Shown here: in pieces, positions 7,560-17,395 of the stretch
Layout: each line of letters begins with the position of its first letter
How positions within the stretch are numbered: the first letter of the stretch is position 1
Assembly (NCBI RefSeq): GCF_018129995.1
Contig: NZ_JAFCKS010000003.1
Span: 124,001 to 188,000, forward strand
Length of the DNA stretch: 64,000 bases
Direction of reading: 5' to 3'
Source of the DNA: Bradyrhizobium sp. SZCCT0153
GTDB lineage: Bacteria > Pseudomonadota > Alphaproteobacteria > Rhizobiales > Xanthobacteraceae
Position numbers and translations under genes: made by a program
The notes under the pieces: model-generated
Seen by the model: only the letters and a program-made list of their open reading frames with translations
Database searches by the model: none
Told to the model about the DNA's origin: nothing

Positions 7560-8985
7560 GTCGCGTCCCTACGTCTTCTGGGGCCAGACGCAGTCACTTT
7601 GCGAGACCTGCCTGAAGCTGGTGCCGGCCAAGATCCAGATCCTCGACAACGAGGTCTGGTACGAGAAGCGCTGCAACGAGCATGGCGTCCAGTCGACGCT
7701 GGTATCGACGGATGCCGCCTATTGGCGCCTGTGCAAGGAGTTCATCAAGCCGGGTGACAGGCCGCTGCAATTCCAGCAGCGCACGGAATTCGGCTGTCCC
7801 TATGATTGCGGGCTGTGTGCCGATCACGAGCAGCATTCCTGCCTGGCGCTGATCGAGATCACCGAGCACTGCAACCTCACCTGCCCGGTCTGCTTCGCGG
7901 AATCCTCGCCTGCGCGAACCCAGTTCACCCCGCTCGCCACCGTCGAGACGATGCTGGACGCACTGGTCGCCAGCGAAGGCGAGCCGGATCTGGTGCAGAT
8001 CTCGGGCGGCGAGCCGACGCTGCATCCGGATTTCTTCGAGATCCTCGATGCCGTCCGTGCCCGCCCGATCCGCCACGTCATGATCAACACCAACGGCCTG
8101 CGCATCGCCCGCGAAAAGGATTTCGTGGCGCGGCTCGCCGAGAACAAGCGCGGGCTCGAGGTCTATCTCCAGTTCGATTCGCTCGAACGCGATGCGTTGA
8201 TCAATCTGCGCGGCGCGGATTTGCGCAAGATCCGCCAGCAGGCGCTGGAAAATCTCGAGCATTTTGGCGTATCGACCACGCTGGTGGCCACCATCAAGCG
8301 CGGCGTCAACGATGCCGAGATCGGCGACATCGTTCGTCACGCGCTGACCTGGAAATGCGTGCGCGGCGTCACGTTGCAGCCGGTGCAGGACGCCGGCCGC
8401 AACGAGAATTTCGACAAGAACACCGACCGCATCATGCTGTCCGAGATCCGCAAGCGCGTGGTCGAAACCGGCGTGTTCGGCGACAAGGACATGATTCCCC
8501 TACCCTGCAACCCCGAAAGCATCTCGATCGGCTACGGCCTGCGCAATGGCGAGAAGGTGCTGCCGCTGACCTCGCTGATCCCGCAGGAGCAACTCGTCGC
8601 ATTGTTGCCCAATACGATCAGCCCGGAGAAGCATCCGGCGCTGCGGGAGAAATTCATCGATCTGTTTTCGCTATCCTCGGGACCGCTGAACACGAGCGAA
8701 CGCGTCTGCGAATTGCTGTGCTGCCTGCCGAGCTTCGAGGTGCCGGAAGGCCTCACTTACGAGAACGTCTTCCGCGTCACCATTGTGCAGTTTCTCGATC
8801 GCTTCAATTTCTGCGTGGGCAACGTCAAGCGCAGCTGCATCCATTTCGTGACGCCGCAGGGCGCGATCATTCCCTTCGACACCTACAATCTGTTCTACCG
8901 CAACGGGAAGATCGACAGCATCCGAGCCGCGCTGGCCGGGCAGACTTATCGGGAAGCAAGGCAGAAGGAGGAGGTGCCGCGGTGA
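7540..8985 (+). CDS. Radical SAM enzyme resembling tetraether / membrane-spanning lipid synthases
   Basis: A 481-residue protein. The order of motifs is: rubredoxin-like cysteines C21, C24 and C45; a second Cys group GCPYDCGLCADHEQHSC (C86, C90, C93, C101); the radical SAM motif CNLTCPVC (C111, C115, C118); the SAM-binding GGEPT (156-160); and a C-terminal Cys set (C390, C394, C395, C425, C433) with RSCIHFVTPQGAIIPFDTYN. This multi-cluster layout is that of the MJ0619/Tes family, which joins lipid tails through C-C bonds in archaea, and of the related bacterial membrane-spanning lipid synthases. That function is a family inference, not shown here. It overlaps the Lgt-like gene by 20 bp and the small membrane gene by 4 bp, so the three are translationally coupled. 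Confidence 0.85.
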   Translation: MNAPLRKSRPYVFWGQTQSLCETCLKLVPAKIQILDNEVWYEKRCNEHGVQSTLVSTDAAYWRLCKEFIKPGDRPLQFQQRTEFGCPYDCGLCADHEQHSCLALIEITEHCNLTCPVCFAESSPARTQFTPLATVETMLDALVASEGEPDLVQISGGEPTLHPDFFEILDAVRARPIRHVMINTNGLRIAREKDFVARLAENKRGLEVYLQFDSLERDALINLRGADLRKIRQQALENLEHFGVSTTLVATIKRGVNDAEIGDIVRHALTWKCVRGVTLQPVQDAGRNENFDKNTDRIMLSEIRKRVVETGVFGDKDMIPLPCNPESISIGYGLRNGEKVLPLTSLIPQEQLVALLPNTISPEKHPALREKFIDLFSLSSGPLNTSERVCELLCCLPSFEVPEGLTYENVFRVTIVQFLDRFNFCVGNVKRSCIHFVTPQGAIIPFDTYNLFYRNGKIDSIRAALAGQTYREARQKEEVPR

Positions 8986-9260
8986 GCGACGAGGGACCCA
9001 TGAGCGATTCCAACCGCATGCCACCGGCACCGCCTCCGCCTCCGACCGCGCCGCGCAGCGGCTGCCTGACCGCGCTGATGGCGATCTTCGGGATCATGCT
9101 GCTGCTGCCCGGTGTCTGCGCGCTGTTGTTCGGCGGAATTTCAATATCCGACAGCGGCCGGATCGATTCCGATATCGCGCCCCTGGTGTTCCTGGGCCTG
9201 GTCGTGGGGCTGGGCGGGGTCGCCCTGATCTGGGCCGCCATCAAGGGCCGGCGCGTCTGA
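8982..9260 (+). CDS. Small two-helix membrane protein, Pro-rich N-terminus
   Basis: The GTG at 8982 overlaps the stop codon of the radical SAM gene (GTGA) and has a strong ribosome-binding site (AGGAGGAGGT) 7 or so bases upstream, so I prefer it to the in-frame ATG at 9000. The 92-residue product starts with a polar, proline-rich stretch (MPPAPPPPPTAPRSG). Two hydrophobic segments follow: LTALMAIFGIMLLLPGVCALL and, after a short polar loop, VFLGLVVGLGGVALIWAAI. It ends with KGRRV. I do not recognise a family. Tight coupling suggests it is a membrane partner of the radical SAM or Lgt-like protein. Confidence 0.75.
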   Translation: MSDEGPMSDSNRMPPAPPPPPTAPRSGCLTALMAIFGIMLLLPGVCALLFGGISISDSGRIDSDIAPLVFLGLVVGLGGVALIWAAIKGRRV

Positions 9261-9329
9261 GCCGGGCTTTTCGCCTAACCCCCGGGAATCCCCGGACAAA
9301 ATTCAGTCAACCAAGGCCCAAAGAACGCA

Positions 9330-9357
9330 TTGTTTTTTGGCGGTTTTTGCCTATATT
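9330..9357 (+). promoter_or_regulatory. Probable sigma-70-type promoter of typA
   Basis: TTGTTT (9330-9335) and TATATT (9352-9357) are 16 bp apart in an unusually T-rich stretch. A transcript starting near 9364 would carry a leader of about 150 nt before the typA ATG at 9517. Confidence 0.5.
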
Positions 9358-9376
9358 GCGCCGCAACGCATAGGGT

Positions 9377-9405
9377 GCCCGGTCGATATGGCCGGGTTTC
9401 CTTTT
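9377..9405 (+). terminator. Terminator-like hairpin in the typA leader
   Basis: GCCCGG (9377-9382) can pair with CCGGGT (9392-9397), followed by TTCCTTTTT. It lies downstream of the predicted typA promoter and 111 bp before the gene, so it may be an attenuator or the terminator of the upstream small membrane gene. The stem is short and the T-run is interrupted by CC. Confidence 0.4.
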
Positions 9406-9516
9406 TGGGCGGAAAGCGCCCCGTTTCCAGTCTTCCAGCGTTGTTTCGAGAAGAGGTCCCGGTCTGACCGGCGAGATCGCGCTTAACCCATTGTCCGACT
9501 GCAAAGAAGCCCACTC

Positions 9517-11343
<1,827 letters not shown>

Positions 11344-11352
11344 GCCACTCTT

Positions 11353-11386
11353 GTGTCCCGGACGCAGCGTAGCGCGTCCGGGACAC
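11353..11386. repeat. Palindromic intergenic repeat with GTGTCCCGGACGC arms
   Basis: Arms GTGTCCCGGACGC (11353-11365) and GCGTCCGGGACAC (11374-11386) form a perfect 13-bp stem with an 8-nt loop, just after the typA stop. The same arms recur at 43550-43655 and, degenerate, at 17311-17365. It is REP-like rather than a simple terminator, since no T-run follows. Confidence 0.75.
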
Positions 11387-11443
11387 GATAGCTGCACGCC
11401 TCTCCGGCTTCAGCGCATCCGGCGAACGTGCTAGAGCCCGGTC

Positions 11444-12691
11444 ATGAGCTCCCTGCCCTCCTCCGTCGATGTCGCGATCATCGGCGCCGGCGCCGCCGGC
11501 CTCGGTGCGGCACATGCCCTGCAAAGCTCCGGCCTCTCCGTGGTGGTGCTGGAAGCGCGCAACCGCCTCGGCGGGCGCGCCTGGACGGTGCAGGCCTCGT
11601 CCGAGGTGACATTCGACGTCGGCTGCGGCTGGCTGCATTCGGCGGACCGAAACTCCTTCGTCGGAATCGCAAAGCAGCTCGGTTTCGAGGTCAACAAGGA
11701 CCTGCCGCCTTGGCGCGACCGTGCCTTCGGCAACGCATTTCCGCAAAGCCAGCGCGACGATTTCATGCGCGCCATGGAGGCGTTCTACGAGCGCCTCTGG
11801 CAGGCCGCGCAAAACGGCAAGGACGAACCCGCGAGCGTGAGCCTGGAGCCCGGCAATCGCTGGAATCCCATGATCGACGCGGTCTCGTCCTACATCAACG
11901 GCTGCGAACTGAAGGACATGTCGACGCTGGACTGGGACGCCTATGAGGACAGCGACCTCAATTGGCGCGTCCGCCGCGGCTATGGCGCGTTGATCGCGGC
12001 CTATGGCGCCCCCTGCCCGGTGGCGCTGACCTGCGAGGTGACGCTGATCGATCATTCCGGCCGGCGCATCCGCATCGAGACGTCGCGGGGCACGCTGACC
12101 GCGGACAAGGTGATCGTCACCGTGCCGACCAATCTCATCGCCGATCAAGCGATCCGTTTCGCGCCCGCCTTGCCCGCCAAGGTCGATGCCGCAGCCGGCC
12201 TGCCGCTCGGCGTCGACGACAAGGTGACGCTGGCGCTCGGCGATGCCGAAGCCTTCCCGATTGAAGGCAATCTGCGCGGCGCCACCATGCGCACCGAGAT
12301 GGGCACCTACCACATCCGCCCGTTCGGACAGCCCTGCATCGAAGGTTTTTTCGGCGGCAGCTTTGCCCGGGCGCTGGAAGACGCCGGCGCCGGCGCCATC
12401 GCCGCGCAAAGCATCGACGAGATCGCGGGCTTCCTCGGCAACGACATCAGGCGAAAGCTCAAGCCGCTGTACGAATCGCGCTGGGCACATGATCCCTTCG
12501 CAAGAGGCTCCTACTCGCACGCGCTGCCAGGCCACGCCGGCGACCGCGCCGTGCTGGCGGCGCCGGTGGACGGGCGGCTGTTCTTTGCCGGAGAAGCAAC
12601 GTCGCCGAATTTCTTCACGACGGCGCACGGGGCCCGGGACAGCGGCGAGCGGGCTGCGAAGGAAGTGCTGGGGGTTCTGGGCAAGCCGTAA
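11444..12691 (+). CDS. FAD-dependent amine oxidase family protein
   Basis: A 415-residue flavoprotein. The N-terminal dinucleotide-binding motif is VAIIGAGAAGLGAAHAL (about 9-25), followed by EARNRLGGRAWTV, the conserved GG-R motif of the monoamine oxidase/phytoene desaturase superfamily. The C-terminal FAD motif is LFFAGEATSPNFFTTAHGARDSG with the expected FAGEAT core. Substrate amine or another reduced carbon cannot be deduced. There is no signal peptide, so it is cytosolic. The ATG at 11444 is the first plausible start. It stands alone after typA and converges on the DCC-family gene. The family is sure; the substrate is unknown. Confidence 0.9.
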   Translation: MSSLPSSVDVAIIGAGAAGLGAAHALQSSGLSVVVLEARNRLGGRAWTVQASSEVTFDVGCGWLHSADRNSFVGIAKQLGFEVNKDLPPWRDRAFGNAFPQSQRDDFMRAMEAFYERLWQAAQNGKDEPASVSLEPGNRWNPMIDAVSSYINGCELKDMSTLDWDAYEDSDLNWRVRRGYGALIAAYGAPCPVALTCEVTLIDHSGRRIRIETSRGTLTADKVIVTVPTNLIADQAIRFAPALPAKVDAAAGLPLGVDDKVTLALGDAEAFPIEGNLRGATMRTEMGTYHIRPFGQPCIEGFFGGSFARALEDAGAGAIAAQSIDEIAGFLGNDIRRKLKPLYESRWAHDPFARGSYSHALPGHAGDRAVLAAPVDGRLFFAGEATSPNFFTTAHGARDSGERAAKEVLGVLGKP

Positions 12692-12717
12692 CCACGAACT
12701 CCATCATTGCGAGCGAG

Positions 12718-13125
12718 CTACTCGATCACCCGCGCCCGCAAAGCCGCGTCCGGCACGAAGCACGAATCATACTTCCCGAAGATGCGATAGCGATTGCGCG
12801 CGACGAGGTTGTAGACCGGGTCCCGCAGCGGCTTTGGCACGGCGAACAACGCTCGCGTCCAGCCCCAGCCGGGAAGCTGCGACAGCACTGTCAGCGCAGC
12901 GTCCGACTTCATGAACACCGCGCCGCCATGGACCACGGCATTGGTGTCGGGGTCCTCAGGGTCGATGCCGAATGACCGCGCGAGTTGGATCCCATATTCC
13001 GACTGGATCGGCGTGAAGCGAAATCGCCTCGCGGTGTCGCGCGCCGCGACGAAGCGGACCCAGCGCGAGCAGAAGATGCAAACGCCGTCGAACAGGATCA
13101 CGTCGTCGTCGGGCCATTTTCCCAT
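12718..13125 (-). CDS. DCC-family thiol-disulfide oxidoreductase-like protein (DUF393)
   Basis: A 135-residue protein with the family-defining ILFDGVCIFCSRWVRFV near the N-terminus: Asp13 is followed by the Cys16-x-x-Cys19 pair. The central FTPIQSEYG segment and the C-terminal RNRYRIFGKYDSCF are typical. DCC proteins have a thioredoxin-like fold and are presumed redox-active; no substrate is known. Its ATG overlaps the stop of the SDR-DoxX gene by one base (TGATG), so the two are translationally coupled. It is the last gene of a minus-strand cluster of four. Confidence 0.88.
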   Translation of the reverse strand: MGKWPDDDVILFDGVCIFCSRWVRFVAARDTARRFRFTPIQSEYGIQLARSFGIDPEDPDTNAVVHGGAVFMKSDAALTVLSQLPGWGWTRALFAVPKPLRDPVYNLVARNRYRIFGKYDSCFVPDAALRARVIE

Positions 13126-14444
13126 CAGCGATTATCCAGCATCAGGAGCGCTACAAACATCAGCACGATCGCCGGTCCCGTCTTCACCAGCGCGCCGAGC
13201 GGCTCGATCCAGAGGTCGGGCGTTAGGATCGCCGCGCCGAACATATAGCCGAGCGAAGCGAAAATGCCTGCGATCAGGCCGATCGCCGCGGTGCGGCGGA
13301 AGGCGATCAGGACGCCGATGCTCATGTCCATGAGGCTGGTACCGATGGTGACGGGATCGACCAGCGCGGATGGAAAATTGTGCGCGATCAGGATGCCGGC
13401 GGCGGCGCGGTAAGAAACGAATAGCGCGATGAAGCCGGAGACGAGCCAGAACGTGACCAGGCTCGCGAAGATCAGCGCCTTCACCAAAAACAGCCGCGCG
13501 AACCATTTGTCCTGAATGGTTGCCGGATGGCGCCCGACCGTCTCAGCCAGTGTCTTCGGCTTGATGCCCGTGGCGGCAATCCACGCCGAGGGATCACCAC
13601 GCACGCCGCGGCGCAGCTCGGCGATGGCGGTGGTGCGCATCGGCGCCATCCAGCCGAGATAGCTGGCGAGATCGCCGATTTTGGCGCCGAGATCGAGCAT
13701 GAACGACGCCATCGCGACGCGCGGCCAGCCGGCGGTACCGAACGCGTGTCGAAACTGCTCGATGACACCGGCCATGGTGATCGGCTCGGCCTGCATCAGG
13801 TCCCAGCTCACGGACTTCACCGATGCGTCGTCGATATCGCGCGCAGCGAGCCAGGCGATGGCGGCGACGATATCCTCGATGGCGACGGGCTGGAACGGCG
13901 TCGCCATCTCCGCACGCGGCAAGTCGATGGGAAAGGCGGCGAGCGCCCGGAGCATCGCGCTGCCGCCATAGGCGGACGGGGCGACCACGAAGCCAGGCCG
14001 CAAAATGGCGTGGGGAATGCCGGAGGCCGCGATCAGACGTTCGGCCTCGCGCTTGGTGGTCGCGAAGGCGGTGCGATCCTCGCTCGCGTTTCCCGGAATC
14101 GAGATGTGCACCAGCCGGATCGCGCGGCCGCTGTCGCCGATGGACTGGAGCAGGCGCGCGACGAAATCGCTATGCACGGCATTGGTATCGCTGCCGGGAC
14201 CGTCCTGGAGCACGCCGAGGCAGTTCACGACGACATCGACCGCATGCTCGCCAAGGAGACGCGTCAGAGCCGCCGCATCGAGCGAGAGGATCGGCAGCTC
14301 GATGTCCAGCGCGCTCATTGTCTGCGCGACCGACAGGCGGCGCGCCACACCGGCAACGCGAAAGCCGCGCGCGCGAAGATCGTCGGTGACGAAGCGGCCG
14401 ATCAGGCCGGAGGCGCCGAGCACGAGAATGGTTCGCCGGCTCAT
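13125..14444 (-). CDS. SDR/NAD(P)-binding domain fused to a DoxX-like membrane domain
   Basis: A 439-residue two-part protein. Residues 1 to about 290 are an NAD(P)-binding extended SDR domain with VLGASGLIGRFVTDDLRARG near the N-terminus and an LVHISIPGNASEDRTAFATTKREAE-type region. The last 120 or so residues contain about four hydrophobic helices (FASLVTFWLVSGFIALFV, TAAIGLIAGIFASLGYMFGA, GPAIVLMFVALLML) of the DoxX-like kind. I chose the ATG at 14442-14444. It overlaps DCC by one base and starts 8 bp after the DUF2269 gene stops. The fusion suggests an NAD(P)H-linked redox function anchored at the membrane. The substrate is unknown. Confidence 0.82.
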   Translation of the reverse strand: MSRRTILVLGASGLIGRFVTDDLRARGFRVAGVARRLSVAQTMSALDIELPILSLDAAALTRLLGEHAVDVVVNCLGVLQDGPGSDTNAVHSDFVARLLQSIGDSGRAIRLVHISIPGNASEDRTAFATTKREAERLIAASGIPHAILRPGFVVAPSAYGGSAMLRALAAFPIDLPRAEMATPFQPVAIEDIVAAIAWLAARDIDDASVKSVSWDLMQAEPITMAGVIEQFRHAFGTAGWPRVAMASFMLDLGAKIGDLASYLGWMAPMRTTAIAELRRGVRGDPSAWIAATGIKPKTLAETVGRHPATIQDKWFARLFLVKALIFASLVTFWLVSGFIALFVSYRAAAGILIAHNFPSALVDPVTIGTSLMDMSIGVLIAFRRTAAIGLIAGIFASLGYMFGAAILTPDLWIEPLGALVKTGPAIVLMFVALLMLDNR

Positions 14445-14452
14445 GACCTTCC

Positions 14453-14920
14453 TCAAAACGGTTTTGCGATCATCAGCCAGAGGATCAGCATCGTCGCGCC
14501 GAAGCCGGGCAAGCCGAATGCGAACCAGCGGCGGAACAGCACGACATAGCGCTCCGGCAGCGCGCTGCGTTGCTCGGCCGCCGTCCGCGCGAGATCGCGC
14601 ATCTCGATCTGCATGAAGACGACGGGAATCCAGAACAGGCCCGCGATCGCATACAGCACCAGCGAGGCCAGCAGCCAGCGCTCCGTGATCGAGGTCGCCG
14701 AGAGCAGCATCAGCAAGCCGCCCGTGATCGGTTGCAGGATCACGGCCGACAGCGTGAAGATCGCATCCGCGACCACCACGACCGAAGCGGTGCGCGCGAT
14801 GAACGCCACGTCGTTCGTGCGATGCGCCATCAGCATGAAGAAGGCGATGCCGGTTCCGGTGCCGAGGATGACGATGGCGCCGAGCACGTGCAGGTATTTG
14901 ACGAGGAAATACAGCGTCAT
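14453..14920 (-). CDS. DUF2269-family membrane protein
   Basis: A 155-residue protein with four predicted membrane helices: LVKYLHVLGAIVILGTGTGIAFF, VVVVADAIFTLSAVILQPITGG, WLLASLVLYAIAGLFWIPVVF and a final WFAFGLPGFGATMLILWLMI. The first helix with HVLGA plus GTGTGIAFFML is characteristic of DUF2269 proteins, which have no known activity. The ATG at 14918-14920 overlaps the stop of the hydrolase gene by 4 bp, which fixes the start. It is the second gene of a coupled cluster (hydrolase, this, SDR-DoxX, DCC), suggesting a common membrane or redox process. Confidence 0.85.
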   Translation of the reverse strand: MTLYFLVKYLHVLGAIVILGTGTGIAFFMLMAHRTNDVAFIARTASVVVVADAIFTLSAVILQPITGGLLMLLSATSITERWLLASLVLYAIAGLFWIPVVFMQIEMRDLARTAAEQRSALPERYVVLFRRWFAFGLPGFGATMLILWLMIAKPF

Positions 14921-15816
14921 GGCGTCCTGGTCGCCGCGGGCTTGAGCTGGTTCAGCGCGCGCGCGAGCTCGCCGCTTGAGGCTTTGACGCCCGCCTCGGT
15001 CTCGATCATCCAGTGGCCCTCGCTGCCGACGGCCGGCAAGGTGCGGAAGTCGGCCGTGCCGCCGCTGCGGCGAAACGCGTCGACCGACGCTTTCGAAAAT
15101 GCCGGTGAAAAGTAGCTGTCGTTGGCCGCAACGAGCCAAACGACGGGGATGCGCGCGGCCTTGCCGAATTCAGCCGCCGCCGCAACAAGCGTGTGCGGCG
15201 CGCAGATCCGGTTGGGCTCGTCATTGGCATGGCCACCGCGCCCCGGCGCGAAGACGATGATGCTCGATATCGCCTTCGGATCGGCATTGGCGAGCGCCAG
15301 CGCGCCCCAACCGCCGGCGGAATGGCCGATCACGATGGCGGCGTCCTTTCGAATGAAATCCTGCATGCGCACATAGTCCAGCGCGCGGAAGATTTCGTCG
15401 GCAGTGACGCGGCCGGAGCGCGCATAATCCGCCTCATCGCAGCCGCCCTGGTCCTCGACATAGCCGCCGCCGGTCGCGCCATGGCCGAGCCGTTCCGGCA
15501 CCAGCACGGCGAAGCCGCGCGCGACGAGGAACGCTGCCAGCGCGCGGTATTCCGGCTGCGGCATTTGCGCTCGACGTAGCCCGTTCTGCGTCGAGGCATG
15601 CGCGATCACCGCAAGCCGGAACGGACCGGCGCCCGAGGGGCGAAACAGCAGAGCATGCGCGGCAATGTCGCTGTCCGGCGATGGCACGCGCCACTCTTGC
15701 CGGCGAAACGGATCGCCCTCCGCTCCGGACGGACCAAACGTGACCTGGGCGCACACAGGCGGCGCAGTCATCAAGGCCAGCAGAGGCAGAAGCACGAGGG
15801 TGTTGAGAAGCCGCAT
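14917..15816 (-). CDS. Secreted alpha/beta-hydrolase
   Basis: The 299-residue product has a signal peptide (MRLLNTLVLLPLLALMTAPP then VCAQ). The body is an alpha/beta hydrolase: nucleophile elbow VIGHSAGGWGALALA, an acidic residue probably in VAANDSYFSP, and the histidine in GSEGHWMIETE. LVPERLGHGATGGGY precedes the core. It resembles periplasmic dienelactone-hydrolase or esterase-like enzymes; the substrate is not known. The ATG at 15814-15816 was chosen because it starts the signal peptide. It is the first gene of the coupled minus-strand cluster ending at 12718. Confidence 0.85.
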   Translation of the reverse strand: MRLLNTLVLLPLLALMTAPPVCAQVTFGPSGAEGDPFRRQEWRVPSPDSDIAAHALLFRPSGAGPFRLAVIAHASTQNGLRRAQMPQPEYRALAAFLVARGFAVLVPERLGHGATGGGYVEDQGGCDEADYARSGRVTADEIFRALDYVRMQDFIRKDAAIVIGHSAGGWGALALANADPKAISSIIVFAPGRGGHANDEPNRICAPHTLVAAAAEFGKAARIPVVWLVAANDSYFSPAFSKASVDAFRRSGGTADFRTLPAVGSEGHWMIETEAGVKASSGELARALNQLKPAATRTP

Positions 15817-16021
15817 GAATTGCCGGAGGCGGACACGAACAGCGACGGCCACACTAGTAGGAACGAATCAATATCGGCAGACTTTCTGCGCTGCCATTAC
15901 CGTTCATTCGTTGCCGCAAAGCAGTTTTGCACCGACGCTTGGCATGCCGATGCCGTTCGAATTGGCGTCCTGTCTTTTTTCGGTACAACATGGTTAAATA
16001 CTGATGCAGAAAGTCCACAGG

Positions 16022-16037
16022 TTAACCGATAATTAAC
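16022..16037. promoter_or_regulatory. CtrA-type box TTAA-N7-TTAAC
   Basis: TTAA (16022-16025), seven bases, then TTAAC (16033-16037) is an exact match to the alphaproteobacterial CtrA consensus. It lies 45 bp ahead of the GNAT start at 16082, a position that could control that gene. A single match in AT-poor DNA is suggestive only. Confidence 0.45.
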
Positions 16038-16081
16038 GATAGGTCTTGCCGCCGGCGCGGCGACTTGGTTTGATTGCGTCC

Positions 16082-16591
16082 ATGAGCACAACCCTGATCG
16101 AGGTCCGGCCGGCCAAAGCTGCAGACGCAACTGCGGTCGCGTCCACCCATGACGAAGCCTGGCGCTCGGCCTATCAGGGCATCATTCCCGGCTCCGAACT
16201 GGAAAAGCTGATCAACCGCCGCGGTCCGCAATGGTGGGACAGCGCGATCCGCAAGGGCAGCCGCGTCAGCGTGCTCGTGTTCGGCGACAAGATCGCGGGC
16301 TATGCGAATTACGGCCGCAACCGCGCCCGAAGCCTGCACTTCGACGGTGAGATCTACGAGCTCTATCTGCGTCCGGAATTCCAGGGCCTTGGCTTCGGCC
16401 GCCGCCTGTTCACATCCGCCCGCCGCGACTTGATGCAGAGCGGCCTGAAAAGCATGGTGGTGTGGGCGCTCTCGGACAACGATCCGGCGACCGAGTTTTA
16501 CCGGGCGCTGGGCGGCCGCATGGTGGCGCGCTCCTCGGAGCGTTTCGGGCCGAAGTCGCTCGACAAGGTTGCCTTCGCTTGGACCAATTGA
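16082..16591 (+). CDS. GNAT-family N-acetyltransferase
   Basis: A 169-residue acetyltransferase. The N-terminal strand EVRPAKAADATAVASTHDEAWRSAY is typical GNAT. The acetyl-CoA binding motif A is EIYELYLRPEFQGLGFGRRLFTSARR (about 96-120) with the QGLGFG pyrophosphate loop, followed by VVWALSDNDPATEFYRALGG. The substrate cannot be predicted. The ATG at 16082 is preferred over an upstream in-frame alternative because the GNAT fold starts shortly after. A CtrA-like box lies just upstream. It is separate from its neighbours. Confidence 0.9.
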   Translation: MSTTLIEVRPAKAADATAVASTHDEAWRSAYQGIIPGSELEKLINRRGPQWWDSAIRKGSRVSVLVFGDKIAGYANYGRNRARSLHFDGEIYELYLRPEFQGLGFGRRLFTSARRDLMQSGLKSMVVWALSDNDPATEFYRALGGRMVARSSERFGPKSLDKVAFAWTN

Positions 16592-16768
16592 GCTGCTGAA
16601 GTCCGGCCGGCAGCGTTTCCCTTCCATCGATACCGCTGCCGCTTGAGCCGGTGATCGCTGGATTCATTATTTCACAAAAACACGATGGATAGGCGGGCCA
16701 AGCCCGCGTATGACAATGCCAAAATCGCTGCCGGGTGCGATTTACCCTCGGCAACAACGGAGCCTTGA

Positions 16769-17305
16769 ATGCGTATCGATGCGGTCTCGATCGGGAAGAA
16801 CGTACCACACGACGTCAACGTCATCATCGAAGTCCCCGTGGGCGGCGAACCGATCAAATACGAGATGGACAAGGAAGCCGGCACACTGGTCGTCGACCGC
16901 TTCCTCTACACGCCGATGCGTTACCCCGGTAACTACGGCTTCATCCCGCACACGCTGTCGGATGACGGCGATCCCTGCGACGTGCTGATCATCAACACCC
17001 GCGCCATCATCCCCGGCGCCGTCATGAGCGTGCGCCCGGTCGGCGTGCTGTTCATGGAAGACGAAGCCGGCGGCGACGAGAAGATTCTGGCGGTGCCGTC
17101 GTCGAAGCTGACGCAGCGCTACGACAAGGTAAAGTCGTACAGCGATCTGCCAGACATCACGCTGCAGCAGATCCAGCACTTCTTCGAGCACTACAAGGAT
17201 CTCGAACCAGGCAAGTGGGTGAAGATTTTGCGCTGGGGCGGCCCCGAGGATGCCCACAAGCTGATCCTCGAAGGCATCGATCGCGAAAAGAAGAAGAAGG
17301 CGTAA
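16769..17305 (+). CDS. ppa: Inorganic pyrophosphatase (family I)
   Basis: A 178-residue soluble pyrophosphatase of the normal bacterial length. The signature is visible: [20 protein letters not shown] followed by [16 protein letters not shown], which holds the metal-binding aspartates of the DGDPxD motif; further conserved residues lie in [16 protein letters not shown]. It hydrolyses PPi to phosphate, pulling forward nucleic-acid and activation reactions such as that of Acs. The ATG at 16769 fits family length. It is monocistronic, converges on folD and is followed by a degenerate GTGTCCCGGACG palindrome. Confidence 0.97.
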   Translation: MRIDAVSIGKNVPHDVNVIIEVPVGGEPIKYEMDKEAGTLVVDRFLYTPMRYPGNYGFIPHTLSDDGDPCDVLIINTRAIIPGAVMSVRPVGVLFMEDEAGGDEKILAVPSSKLTQRYDKVKSYSDLPDITLQQIQHFFEHYKDLEPGKWVKILRWGGPEDAHKLILEGIDREKKKKA

Positions 17306-17310
17306 GTCTT

Positions 17311-17365
17311 GTGTCCCGGACGCGGCGCGGCATGTCCCGGCGATGCGAAGCACCGTCCGGTGTGA
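17311..17365. repeat. Degenerate GTGTCCCGGACG palindromic repeat
   Basis: GTGTCCCGGACG at 17311-17322 matches the left arm of the element after typA; a partial right arm CGTCCGG lies at 17354-17360. It sits between the convergent ppa and folD genes, apparently a decayed copy of the same repeat family. Confidence 0.5.
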
Positions 17366-17395
17366 CGCGACGCTGAGCCGGGGCACGAGCGTCAG

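Noticed and set aside
7806..9260. 484-aa frame that looks like a fusion ending in the small membrane protein
   Set aside because: It is the +2 shadow of the radical SAM gene joined by chance to the real small gene; the real start is the GTG at 8982.
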